Shown: one piece after another, positions 1 through 7,881 of the stretch
Layout: every line of letters begins with the position of its first letter
Numbering within the stretch: the stretch's first letter is position 1
Source of the DNA: a virus
IMG/VR virus record: IMGVR_UViG_3300003789_000009
Location: 1 to 24,440 of that record
DNA length: 24,440 nucleotides
Direction: 5' to 3' (one strand)
Made by a program: the position numbers and the translations under genes
Notes under the pieces: generated by a model
What the model was told of the DNA's origin: nothing
The model's input: only the letters and a program-made list of their open reading frames with translations
Databases searched by the model: none

Positions 1-82
1 GCCATGTATTAACATCACCATCCCAAACAACAATATTATCTACTACATTATTTTCTACTACTAAATAGTTTTGATTTGTCAT
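1..82 (-). CDS. Partial tail-fibre-associated protein, N-terminus only
   Basis: An ATG at 82-80 opens a frame with no stop that runs off the left edge, giving 27 codons starting MTNQNYLVVENNVVDNIVVW. It begins 6 bases after the stop of the glycine-rich fibre gene, so it is the next gene of the tail operon. The pattern 'vvENnVVdNivvWDGd...W' is, from memory, common at the start of short phage tail-fibre assembly or fibre-associated proteins. The function is therefore inferred from this motif plus position at the end of a tail-fibre module. Only the beginning is visible, so length and domains are unknown. Confidence 0.6.
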   Translation of the reverse strand, partial: MTNQNYLVVENNVVDNIVVWDGDVNTW

Positions 83-88
83 ATTAAA

Positions 89-727
89 TTACCATTCAAA
101 AATTACAAGACCTTGAGTTCCATTACCACCGCCAGCATTGCTATTATTATTAGTAGCACCCCCTCCACCGCCAGCTCCGTACCCATTAGCGGAAGTACCA
201 TTGACCGGGCCACCGCCAGAAATACCCCCAGCACCGCCACCACCGTATTGACTATTACCTCCAGAACCACCAGCAGCTGAAGCACAGATATAAGTCGGAA
301 TAAAAGTTTCATTTGCACCTGTAACGTTTAAAGAGCCTCCAGAAGCTGTTCCTCCATTTGATGTTGAACCGCCATTTGCCGTAACAGTAGAAATACTTTG
401 ATTACCAGAAGAAATTTTGGATTGACCTCCTCCACCTCCACCTACGGTAACAGCAATAGTGGCAGAAGGTGTTAAACCAGTTAAATAAGAAAGAGCCAAG
501 CCGCCAGCACCGCCACCATAACCACCATTATATGCACCATTAACCGCCCCACCACCATTTGCACCGCCTCCTAAAATAGTTACTTTAACTCCAGTAACAC
601 CAGAAGGAATTGTAAAAGTGCCAGAACTTGTAAATACTTGACCATTTACAAAACTACCAGCAAATGCAGTAGATTGAGTAGTTGAATCATTAAAGGTGAT
701 ATTTGAACCACCGACTGTAATTGTCAT
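89..727 (-). CDS. Glycine-rich tail fibre / receptor-binding tip protein
   Basis: This 212-residue protein has a short N-terminal part (about residues 1-30) and then the sequence 'GQVFTSSGTFTIPSGVTGVKV', typical of the phage Gly-rich tail domain. About 150 residues of dense glycine tracts follow (GGGANGGGA, GGYGGGAGG, VGGGGGG, YGAGGGGGA). The chain ends in a hydrophobic 'GTQGLVIFEW' cap. Such glycine-rich regions can pack as polyglycine-II sandwiches at the fibre tip, with variable loops that bind the host surface; that is known for other phage adhesins and inferred here. It follows the NSPT-repeat fibre gene by 12 bases. It probably acts at the distal end of the tail fibre as the host-range determinant. 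Confidence 0.75.
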   Translation of the reverse strand: MTITVGGSNITFNDSTTQSTAFAGSFVNGQVFTSSGTFTIPSGVTGVKVTILGGGANGGGAVNGAYNGGYGGGAGGLALSYLTGLTPSATIAVTVGGGGGGQSKISSGNQSISTVTANGGSTSNGGTASGGSLNVTGANETFIPTYICASAAGGSGGNSQYGGGGAGGISGGGPVNGTSANGYGAGGGGGATNNNSNAGGGNGTQGLVIFEW

Positions 728-739
728 AAATTGCTCCTA

Positions 740-1240
740 TTAAGGGGTAGCACCAGCTTTAACTGCAAGTGCTATAAAGTTACCAGAATTATCTAATGAT
801 GCTATATTAGTTCCATTGTATTGAAAATACAATTTACCACCTACTTGCAAAATCGTATAGTTACCTGTATTTAAGCTACTCGGTGCTGGTGGACTTCCCC
901 AAGTTTGATCCCCTCTTAAATATGTAGCATTACTAGCAGTTCCAGTAGCTAAATTTGCTGTTGGCACTAGACCGCTACCTAATTGGGTAGGATTATATCC
1001 AGAACAACCCGATAAATTTCCAGATGTAGGAGTGCCTAAAGCCAAAGAACTGAAGGTTGGAGAATTAATTGTTGGAGAATTTAGTGTAGGACTGGATAAA
1101 GTCATCCCTGAAATAGTGGTATAAGTTCCACCTAAAATCATAGGGGTACTACCTAAAGTAATAGGAGTAGCAAAGTTTGCATCTAATTCTGCTAATGGAA
1201 TTGATCCTGTAGCCGATGCGAATGTATACGGAACTGACAT
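740..1240 (-). CDS. Tail fibre protein with NSPT-type repeats
   Basis: This 166-residue protein starts MSVPYTFASATGSIPLAELDANF, an N-terminus typical of short phage tail fibres that attach to the baseplate. A repeat region follows at about residues 45-75, with units of the form xSPTLN, xSPTIN, xSPTF, as in beta-structured trimeric fibre shafts. 'YLRGDQTWG' and a C-terminal beta segment (YFQYNGTNIASLDNSGNF) resemble phage fibre ends. It lies 10 bases downstream of the tail protein I-like gene and 12 bases before the glycine-rich fibre gene. It is likely the shaft or connector to which the glycine-rich protein is attached; the exact partner is inferred. Confidence 0.72.
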   Translation of the reverse strand: MSVPYTFASATGSIPLAELDANFATPITLGSTPMILGGTYTTISGMTLSSPTLNSPTINSPTFSSLALGTPTSGNLSGCSGYNPTQLGSGLVPTANLATGTASNATYLRGDQTWGSPPAPSSLNTGNYTILQVGGKLYFQYNGTNIASLDNSGNFIALAVKAGATP

Positions 1241-1250
1241 AAATTATCCT

Positions 1251-1952
1251 TTAAATGGCATACCAAGTTACTGTAGCACTTGAGCTATTTGTCCAAGAAA
1301 CAGTAGCACTAGAATTATTTTTCCAAGCCACCAATCCTTGATTAATATCAATTGTGTAATTATATTGGAATGGAAGATGTAAAACACCTGAAGAAAAGCA
1401 AGATTGCAAAATAGGCACAACAGAGTAATTTGGAACAGTAATTGTGACATTTGTGCTATCTGTTTCATAAATAACGCTAATGTCAAAAGTATCTTCAATA
1501 GTAGGAGAAACTCCATTAACACCTAATAAAAAGCGTTTTATTCTGCGTTTTAGCCATTGAGTAGTATATTGAAATCCATCGCCCTTATAAAAATTCCAAG
1601 TCAAAATACGCTTAAAAATATCATCATTTACTGTGTAATAGTTTGTAGGAGCAATTTCAGTATCAGAAGCATAGGGTCTTGTGTCATACGCATAGGTGTT
1701 ATAAGCACCAATTGGAGAGAATCTACTTGGAGTTGCTAAACTTGGTCTTGTTTCTCCATAAATTGCATAAGCTGTCCAATCTAAAAGTGGATACGATTGT
1801 TGCGTATATATAGGAAAATTTAAAGAATTTGTTCTATCTAAATTTGTTTGTGAAGTATTGTTATATGCTGTAAAAAATGCCTGAAGATCCTCGTTATAGG
1901 GATCTTGAGTATATTGTTGATATAAATATGCTGGTAGAACTTGTGTTTGCAT
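1251..1952 (-). CDS. Baseplate wedge / tail protein I-like (baseplate-to-fibre)
   Basis: This 233-residue protein begins one base after the stop of the baseplate J-like gene, the classical place of a gpI-type baseplate protein. The N-terminus (MQTQVLPAYLYQQYTQDPYNEDLQAF) and the central 'DDIFKRILTWNFYKGDGFQYTTQWLKRRIKRFL' fit a helical wedge protein. The C-terminal about 75 residues are beta-rich. The last 25 residues hold a ten-residue near-repeat, WKNNSSATVS then WTNSSSATVT then W. The function rests mainly on gene order (J, then I, then fibre); sequence evidence alone is weak. Confidence 0.6.
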   Translation of the reverse strand: MQTQVLPAYLYQQYTQDPYNEDLQAFFTAYNNTSQTNLDRTNSLNFPIYTQQSYPLLDWTAYAIYGETRPSLATPSRFSPIGAYNTYAYDTRPYASDTEIAPTNYYTVNDDIFKRILTWNFYKGDGFQYTTQWLKRRIKRFLLGVNGVSPTIEDTFDISVIYETDSTNVTITVPNYSVVPILQSCFSSGVLHLPFQYNYTIDINQGLVAWKNNSSATVSWTNSSSATVTWYAI

Positions 1953-1953
1953 A

Positions 1954-3351
1954 TTAGCCTTGAGTTATCGTAATCAAACTAGTATTGGTTACAAAATAAC
2001 TTTCTGGGTCGCCATATACTAAAAAAGTACCAGAAACTGGTGGTGTTGAAACCCCATTAATTGATATAGCAGGGGTAATTTTTGATATTTGATTGGGCGG
2101 CAAAATGGATGCTACAGCAACTTGAAAAGCCTCTTGTAAATCAAAAGTATTAATTGGTTGACCCACAGAAATAGCATTTATATAAGTTGCAATAGCAGGG
2201 GCAGCCAAAGTAGCTACTGAAGTTGGATTAATTAAATTTGTTGAAATTGTGTTCCATGTTACTGTTACAGCCACAGTTTGTGCTGGTGGATTAACATATA
2301 TAACATTATAGGTATCTGGATAATCGTTAATAGAAACGCTTATATTTCGCAGATTAGGAGTGACTATTCCACCACTTGTATAAGTTAAGCTAGTGGCATT
2401 TAAAGGGATGCTAAAAGTATTTTCAGTCAATACTGTAGCTGTATAAGTTCCATTAAAACCAGAAGGTGTTACTCCTGAAATAACAACAGTTTGACCAGTT
2501 GCATAACCATGATTTAGGTTTGTACTGACAACTGCTGGATTAGCCGAAGTAATGCCTGTTACTTGTAAAGTAGATCCTACTAAATTTGAAATATCTGGAA
2601 CGCTGTTAAAAATGGCATTACCTACCTGATAGGGGTCGCCACCACCACAAATAATTTCCCATTGATTTGTAGCTACATTTCGTACTGAAACAAGTCTGGA
2701 CTGAACACCAGATACCTGACTCAATTGTGACTTAATAAAAGTTGGCACACCTTGAGCAGTTACCATTCCAGCTTGAATAACTTGTGATTGATACGATTGA
2801 ATTGATTGTGCAGTTTGACCGGGCAATCCAGCAGAAGGATTAGTACAAGTAAGGGTATATCCTGAAGGAACAGAAGTAATAATTTGCGTTACAGTTCCTG
2901 CTGGAATAGCCCAAGAACCAGCAACTGTAGCTAAACAATATAATGGCGAAGATTGACCAGAAGAAGCAATAATACCGCCATCTTGAACAACATACTGATA
3001 AGTGCCATCAGACACAGTAAAGCCAATAGGAATAACAAAACCAGCAATCCCTGAGAAAACAACATAGACAGAAGTGTTTGATCCTTGTCCTTGTGTAACT
3101 CCATAAACCTGTCCTAATTGATAAAGAATAGAAGGATTGGCTGTGGCAGGGCTTATTGAATTAACCAAATCTACATAGGCTTGATCTTGAATAACTACTG
3201 CACCAGCAGCAGTCGAAGCCATATCTTCCACAAGACTACCCGGCAAATTTGCAGTTAAACCGGGAGCTAACGCTGTAGCTGCTGCAATTTCAGCATTTAA
3301 TAAATCTGTTGGGGAAGCTGGTATTGCTCCAGCAGTTGTTATTGTTGCCAT
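1954..3351 (-). CDS. Baseplate J-like protein with an inserted beta domain
   Basis: This 465-residue protein matches the baseplate J/gp47-like family: an N-terminal helical segment (LLNAEIAAATALAPGLTANLPGSLVEDMAS), a middle with SVYVVFSGIAGFVIPIGFTVSDG and 'AIPAGTVTQI', then the C-terminal 'ATYINAISVGQPINTFDLQEAF'. It forms the wedge ring around the hub. Residues about 262-332 interrupt the usual fold with a separate beta module (NHGYATGQTVVISGV, FNGTYTATV, NTFSIPL) resembling the E1_FCCH-like domains seen in phage structural proteins. The start ATG overlaps the upstream stop by one base (TAATG), implying coupled translation. Confidence 0.88.
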   Translation of the reverse strand: MATITTAGAIPASPTDLLNAEIAAATALAPGLTANLPGSLVEDMASTAAGAVVIQDQAYVDLVNSISPATANPSILYQLGQVYGVTQGQGSNTSVYVVFSGIAGFVIPIGFTVSDGTYQYVVQDGGIIASSGQSSPLYCLATVAGSWAIPAGTVTQIITSVPSGYTLTCTNPSAGLPGQTAQSIQSYQSQVIQAGMVTAQGVPTFIKSQLSQVSGVQSRLVSVRNVATNQWEIICGGGDPYQVGNAIFNSVPDISNLVGSTLQVTGITSANPAVVSTNLNHGYATGQTVVISGVTPSGFNGTYTATVLTENTFSIPLNATSLTYTSGGIVTPNLRNISVSINDYPDTYNVIYVNPPAQTVAVTVTWNTISTNLINPTSVATLAAPAIATYINAISVGQPINTFDLQEAFQVAVASILPPNQISKITPAISINGVSTPPVSGTFLVYGDPESYFVTNTSLITITQG

Positions 3352-3674
3352 TATGTAGCCACCAATGTAGAAATAGTTGTGCCATTTTGAAATACAGCAT
3401 TGATATTATAAGTTGGGTTTGTTGCATTTTGCTGTTTTATCACAGTCAAACTAGCAAAATAGGGTGCAAATTGAGTTTGAGTTCTATTAACTGCTAAGTC
3501 TGGTGGTATTTGAGTATGTACGGAATTTTGAGCAGGAATTCCATAATTAGCATAGAAAGGACTTTCGCCCTGATTCAATCTCAAAGTTTGAGCCAAAGTA
3601 GCTAAATAAACATAGCTTGTATTGGTAACTTCTACCCATTGTTGTGTAGTTGGATCTACTCCATAAGTTCTCAT
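3351..3674 (-). CDS. gp25/W-like baseplate wedge protein
   Basis: This 107-residue protein has 'YLATLAQTLRLNQGESPFYANYGIP' at about residues 24-48, the recognisable core of the small W/gp25-like wedge family. The family is usually 100-140 residues, so the length fits. It initiates sheath attachment and baseplate assembly in related phages. It lies between the spike and J genes, the conserved order. Its ATG overlaps the spike stop (ATGA), and its own stop overlaps the J start by one base. Confidence 0.8.
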   Translation of the reverse strand: MRTYGVDPTTQQWVEVTNTSYVYLATLAQTLRLNQGESPFYANYGIPAQNSVHTQIPPDLAVNRTQTQFAPYFASLTVIKQQNATNPTYNINAVFQNGTTISTLVAT

Positions 3675-4429
3675 ATTGGTACTCCTGTATTGCTAGATCC
3701 AGATTGAACACCACTATGTTCATGAGTGCTTCCAACATTTTTACCATTATTGGTAAGGCTACCAGAGTTGGAAATATTACCAGTAGAGCTAAAGTTGCCT
3801 GTTTGAGTAATATCTCCAGTAATTTGCATAGTAGCTCCAGATCCAGTTTTGCTAATATAAAAGCCATTATCGCCAGTAATTGAACCATGAACAACTAAAT
3901 TTCCTGTAATAGTTACTCCTGAATCATTAATAACCATTTCTGTGCTACCACGAATAACAGTCACTCCCGAAGGAACTAATGTGATAGTTGTAGCACTATT
4001 AGTATCCCTCAGGACTACTCCGTTAGGTGCATTAATATTAACTGCATTAGGATCAACGCTAGACCAATTTTTATTGCCTATGGGCACATATACAAGCGCA
4101 CCAAGGTTAAAAGGAAGTTCTAATGGGGCTAACCCTTGTCCAAGTCCTGTAACTCCACCTAGCCTTGCATCCGCAGCCATACAAACACCAAAATCACCAA
4201 TTTGTACAGGTAATCGTACATAAGTGGACTCTGCTATTGGGCAAGTAACTGGTGGAAAAGTGAACTGTCCACCTGTATCTATTTCAAAATTGACTGTAAC
4301 AATTGCGCCATTAACTGCTGTAACTCGACAAGGCAATTGAAAACCAAAAGCCTGTTGATTTTGACCGAGTTTAGTATCAAAAAGATTTGATATTGATACC
4401 GCAAAGGGGGTTTTTTGTTCTGCACTCAT
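3671..4429 (-). CDS. Baseplate spike, gp138-like (membrane-piercing tip)
   Basis: This 252-residue protein has an N-terminal OB-fold-like part (about residues 1-110; LPCRVTAVNGAIVTVNFEID, VQIGDFGVCMAADA) as in phage gp138/gpV-type spikes. A beta-helix-like stretch follows, with short repeats (GVVLRDTNSATTITL, SGVTVIRGSTEMVINDSGVTI, SSTGNISNSGSLTNNG). The C-terminus 'STHEHSGVQSGSSNTGVP' carries a His-X-His pair (H236, H238). In related spikes this pair from three chains binds an iron ion at the tip. It punctures the outer membrane, supporting a Gram-negative host. It shares ATGA with the upstream hub gene. Confidence 0.88.
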   Translation of the reverse strand: MSAEQKTPFAVSISNLFDTKLGQNQQAFGFQLPCRVTAVNGAIVTVNFEIDTGGQFTFPPVTCPIAESTYVRLPVQIGDFGVCMAADARLGGVTGLGQGLAPLELPFNLGALVYVPIGNKNWSSVDPNAVNINAPNGVVLRDTNSATTITLVPSGVTVIRGSTEMVINDSGVTITGNLVVHGSITGDNGFYISKTGSGATMQITGDITQTGNFSSTGNISNSGSLTNNGKNVGSTHEHSGVQSGSSNTGVPI

Positions 4430-5436
4430 GTCTGATTTATAGGTGTATTTGGAATAATTGCTTCAATAATAGTAACCCAAGCGTTACCATCTGGAGATCT
4501 GCTACTGCCCACATGATGCAATTTTGTTATAAAAAAAGTGCCATTAAAAGATATATTATTTCTGTATTGAGAATTATTATTAACAATGTTTAATACAGGA
4601 ATATTTGATTGAAAAGATATGTAATCTCCAATGCTGAGATCGCCTCTCATAACTACTTTGGCTGAGATCGTATTAATCCCAAGCCAAGTCAAATTTCCGA
4701 TGACATCAGTAAATGGGATTTGTTTAGTCGCAGAAGGTGTAATTCCAGAATCCGTTAAATAAAAACCGCTTCCAGTAGATGTAATAATTGCGCCAGTATA
4801 AGTTGGATCTTTTTTGATATTTTTGCTAATTTGATTTACTTTAGAAGAAAGACTTATCAAATCAAAGTTTTGCGCTGGTGCATCTTCTGTATAAATTAAT
4901 CCAGAACTAAAAGATCCCTGAATTGGGGTATTAGGATAAGCGGTATTTAAAGCATTCTTTACCGCATCAGTTAGTTCAGTTCCTTTTGTCCAACTAAAAG
5001 TAATATTACGCAAAGAGTTGGGATCAACATTACCGGGGACAATAACTAAATCTAAAGAAACTTCTGTGCCTTGCCAGTTTGCAAAACATTGCAAAATAGA
5101 TCCTTGAACAATGACTCCTTGCTCCTTGGGATTAGCATAGGGTAAACCCTTAGACATTCCAACATTCACAATAATCCCACACAGTTGAACTGTTTTTCCG
5201 TCTGCGGAAATAGTTGGATTTAAGCTGTTGATTTGTTGAAGATTTTTTAAATCTACACCATAAATTTTGATATATCCATTAGAAGCATATTGATGATAAG
5301 CATTCTGAAATATATCTAATTCGACTTGCAAAGAAGAATAATTATCGCTTCCAGCGGTTTGTGAACTATAGCTAAAAGCTGCAAAACGAGTTGCATCACC
5401 TAAAGGGGGAGTAATCGTAATGTCATAAAACCGCAT
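4426..5436 (-). CDS. Baseplate hub protein (gp27/gpD/gp44-like)
   Basis: This 336-residue protein is predicted to be the hub that carries the spike. It lies immediately before the spike gene, with an ATGA overlap. Beta-rich blocks match hub proteins: 'SSLQVELDIFQNAYHQYASNGYIKIYGVDL' near the N-terminus, 'ITFSWTKGTELTDAVKNALNTAYP' in the middle (the usual 'l.dai...l....p' insertion-domain pattern), and 'GDYISFQSNIP...FFITKLHHVGSSRSPDGNAWVTIIEA' near the end, a pattern typical of phage hub C-termini. The assignment combines gene order with these patterns. Confidence 0.72.
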   Translation of the reverse strand: MRFYDITITPPLGDATRFAAFSYSSQTAGSDNYSSLQVELDIFQNAYHQYASNGYIKIYGVDLKNLQQINSLNPTISADGKTVQLCGIIVNVGMSKGLPYANPKEQGVIVQGSILQCFANWQGTEVSLDLVIVPGNVDPNSLRNITFSWTKGTELTDAVKNALNTAYPNTPIQGSFSSGLIYTEDAPAQNFDLISLSSKVNQISKNIKKDPTYTGAIITSTGSGFYLTDSGITPSATKQIPFTDVIGNLTWLGINTISAKVVMRGDLSIGDYISFQSNIPVLNIVNNNSQYRNNISFNGTFFITKLHHVGSSRSPDGNAWVTIIEAIIPNTPINQT

Positions 5437-5437
5437 T

Positions 5438-5710
5438 TTATGGATTTATTTCAAAATTATTACTACTAGCTCTGTAGACTAAAGTTGATTTTTGAAAATA
5501 ACCAAATACGAGATTAATGTCAAAATCATCTGGTGATGCCACAATTGGGTTAATAACAATTAAAGCACCAGAACTGTTATAAATGCTAATGTAGTATCTA
5601 GAAGAATACACATTCCAAGTACATATAGCGGTATAAGTAACCCCATCCAAAGTTGGATTAAATTGAAAATTGGCATATTGCGAAGGGTTAAACTGTGCGA
5701 ATGTTGTCAT
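5438..5710 (-). CDS. Baseplate plug-like protein
   Basis: The chosen start is the ATG at 5710-5708 (90 residues, MTTFAQFNPSQYANF). It lies two bases after the upstream stop. A longer frame would add 13 residues inside the upstream gene and is less likely. The sequence 'FQFNPTLDGVTYTAICTWNVYSSRYYISIYNSSGALIVINPIV' is the two-sheet pattern of the roughly 100-residue phage baseplate plug family, which sits between the tube and hub. 'STLVYRASSNNFEINP' fits its C-terminus. The family name is from memory; gene order (before the hub) supports it. Confidence 0.65.
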   Translation of the reverse strand: MTTFAQFNPSQYANFQFNPTLDGVTYTAICTWNVYSSRYYISIYNSSGALIVINPIVASPDDFDINLVFGYFQKSTLVYRASSNNFEINP

Positions 5711-5712
5711 AA

Positions 5713-6330
5713 TTAAAATGGCAATGAAGGTGTTGCAGGTTGTGTCCAACTTGCAGTTGTAGGCAAGCCATTTTCAATTTTACCCATCAAGTTACCTAAA
5801 ACAGATTGAGCCTGAGAAGAAGTAATTAATGGCTGTGAAAAATCCCATTGAAACATATATTGCACTTGTTTATCCCCCGGTGGGGTTATGTCTGTAATTC
5901 CAGTTAATAAACAATTCGCATAAGCAAAGGCTGGTGTCAAGACAGTAAATGTTCCACCAGTTGTAATGTGTTGTTGAATGCCAAATTGAAGTGCTGTCAA
6001 AATAGCTTGTTTAATGATGTAACCACCACCAGTTTGTGATGGGCAAACCATTAAAAGGCTAATATTTAAAGGTTCTTGAACTACCGCATTTGCAGCAGTC
6101 GCAAAGTTAGCAAAAGGATATTCTGCTATTTTCCACTTTGCCAAAGTACCACCGGGTAATGGTTTGTAGTGAGCAAAAAACTCGCCATTTTCAATTCCCG
6201 GTATATCCATCATTTCGGTCAATAGCGTAATAGGAGCATATCCACCAACATAGTTTGCAAGACCACCTTGAAGCCAAATAGGGGCTATTTCAAAGGCAGC
6301 GGAAAAAGTAGTTTGAGCTAAAGATGTCAT
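5713..6330 (-). CDS. Tail-tip / baseplate protein after the tape measure
   Basis: This 205-residue protein is not confidently assigned to a family. It follows the tape-measure gene by 5 bases, where contractile phages usually encode the tube-distal (Dit-like or gp53/LysM-type) baseplate protein. The sequence is hydrophobic and beta-rich: 'WLQGGLANYVGGYAPITLLTEM', 'HYKPLPGGTLAKWKIAEYPFAN', 'GGYIIKQAILTALQFGIQQH', 'NCLLTGITDITPPGDKQVQY'. The last third ('LTGITDIT.....VQYMFQWDFSQPLIT') resembles tail proteins that bind the tube end. No catalytic motif, membrane helix or signal peptide is convincing. Confidence 0.5.
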   Translation of the reverse strand: MTSLAQTTFSAAFEIAPIWLQGGLANYVGGYAPITLLTEMMDIPGIENGEFFAHYKPLPGGTLAKWKIAEYPFANFATAANAVVQEPLNISLLMVCPSQTGGGYIIKQAILTALQFGIQQHITTGGTFTVLTPAFAYANCLLTGITDITPPGDKQVQYMFQWDFSQPLITSSQAQSVLGNLMGKIENGLPTTASWTQPATPSLPF

Positions 6331-6335
6331 AATTT

Positions 6336-7865
6336 TTATCTTTGTTGTCCTGCCATAGTAGCAGCCTTTTTACTAACTCCATCACCAGTAACAACATAAA
6401 TATCCGTTTTATTTGGATTGAATAGTTCAAGGTGATTTTTCTCTTTTGGATCACTTCCGTAAGGAGCATATAAACCAGTAGCTTTGTTGAATTCTGCTTC
6501 TGATTTAAATCTTGATCTAAGTTGTTTTAGAGCTTCTGGATCAACATCAACCGCAGTTGCAAAACCTTCTTTATTTAAGACTGTGTGATGAGAGCCTTCG
6601 TGATATATACCCATCATTTGAGCATATTCTTTTGATCTATAACCACTAATAATAGGCAAACCGCTTGCTTTTACTGCATCAATCAGTTTTGGATCTACTT
6701 TAGAAATATCAGGAGCAGTTCTAAAAAGCTGTAAATTTTTTAATCTGTTGCTTACTGGGGCAGTAATATCTTTTTGAATATCGCCTTGTAAAACAGAAAG
6801 ATCAGAAGCATTTTGCTTTATTCGATCTTTTTCTTCTTTTGATTTGTCAATTAAACCAAGGAACTCAGCAGTAGCATAAATTGCTTGCCCTAATTTTTTT
6901 AAAGCATCAAAAAAAGTTTGCACATCTTCTTTGAATTCTGGTGAGCCTAAATAATTTGCAAAATTCTCTAAGGCTTTTTGAACTTTATCACTACCCAAAA
7001 AATCATCAATAACTTTGACTATAGCTTCAGAAAGTTTTCCTAAAGGTGCAATTAGTTTTTCAAGATTTTTAAGTAAAGATTTTTCAATAATGCTTCCGGC
7101 TTCTCTAAGCTGAATAAAGAATTTTCTCCAGTTTTCATAATCTGCATCATCTAACTGTAATCTACCTGCGCCTGTCCGTAAGGATTGAATTAACCTTGCG
7201 AATTCTTCAGGAGTCATATTGCCAACTGTTTGCAATTGTTCCTGATTTAAAACATCACCAAGACCCGGAGTAATTGCTTTAGCCACATCAATATTGCCAC
7301 CAGCAGCTTTTATCGCTTCTCTAGCTCTAGTTAGAACATCTGGCAGATTTTGAAATGCATTTTGGTTTAAATTGCCACCTAGAATGCCAACCTTGTACTG
7401 TTCAGTTAAAGTTGTTTGAAGGGTTTGAATACCGCTTAAAACACCCTCAATACCGGGCAAATAAGGCTCACCATAAGTTCTTGCAGCTCTTAGTTGACTA
7501 GAGGTCAATCCTAGTCCTGTAGCCTCTCTACGAAGGTTACTAGCACCAGCAGCTAATCCACCCAGACCGAAGCCACCACCAATAGCACTATAAGTAAGCC
7601 ATTTAGCTGCTGACACCGCAGCAGAAGCCATATTAGAGGCGATGTTGGCAGTAAAACCAGCAGCAGACCTTAAAGCCTTGCCACCATCTTCTATTGATTT
7701 ATTAAAAGCCTTTTGTCGTTTTTCTGCTTCAGCAAGAGTCTTATTGATTTCTTGCCATTTTTTAGATTGGTCATCTACTGACTTTTTGTACTTGTCAAAG
7801 GCTGCGCTAAACGCTTTGAACTTTTCGTCTAAGACATCAATTTCAATTACTGATTTTACTGTCAT
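6336..7865 (-). CDS. Short tape measure protein with C-terminal M15-like peptidase
   Basis: This 509-residue protein follows the tail assembly chaperone. Residues 1-75 are lysine-rich coiled coil. Residues about 77-110 form a hydrophobic Gly/Ala-rich segment (ANIASNMASAAVSAAKWL, GGGFGLGGLAAGAS). Long amphipathic helices then run to about 385, as expected for a tape measure. Residues about 395-485 look like an M15-family zinc peptidase: 'IISGYRS', 'GSHH' (H426/H427), 'ATAVDVD' (D440) and 'NHLEL' (H478) supply the His-Asp-His ligand set. Such a domain would cut peptidoglycan cross-links during DNA entry. The short length implies a short tail. The usual SxHxxGxAxD spacing is stretched here, so activity is inferred. 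Confidence 0.78.
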   Translation of the reverse strand: MTVKSVIEIDVLDEKFKAFSAAFDKYKKSVDDQSKKWQEINKTLAEAEKRQKAFNKSIEDGGKALRSAAGFTANIASNMASAAVSAAKWLTYSAIGGGFGLGGLAAGASNLRREATGLGLTSSQLRAARTYGEPYLPGIEGVLSGIQTLQTTLTEQYKVGILGGNLNQNAFQNLPDVLTRAREAIKAAGGNIDVAKAITPGLGDVLNQEQLQTVGNMTPEEFARLIQSLRTGAGRLQLDDADYENWRKFFIQLREAGSIIEKSLLKNLEKLIAPLGKLSEAIVKVIDDFLGSDKVQKALENFANYLGSPEFKEDVQTFFDALKKLGQAIYATAEFLGLIDKSKEEKDRIKQNASDLSVLQGDIQKDITAPVSNRLKNLQLFRTAPDISKVDPKLIDAVKASGLPIISGYRSKEYAQMMGIYHEGSHHTVLNKEGFATAVDVDPEALKQLRSRFKSEAEFNKATGLYAPYGSDPKEKNHLELFNPNKTDIYVVTGDGVSKKAATMAGQQR

Positions 7866-7881
7866 CTTTTATTCCTAGTAA

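Noticed and set aside
89-727. Glycine tract repeats as a CRISPR or satellite array
   Set aside because: The repeats are codon-level glycine runs of irregular length within one open frame, without fixed spacers.
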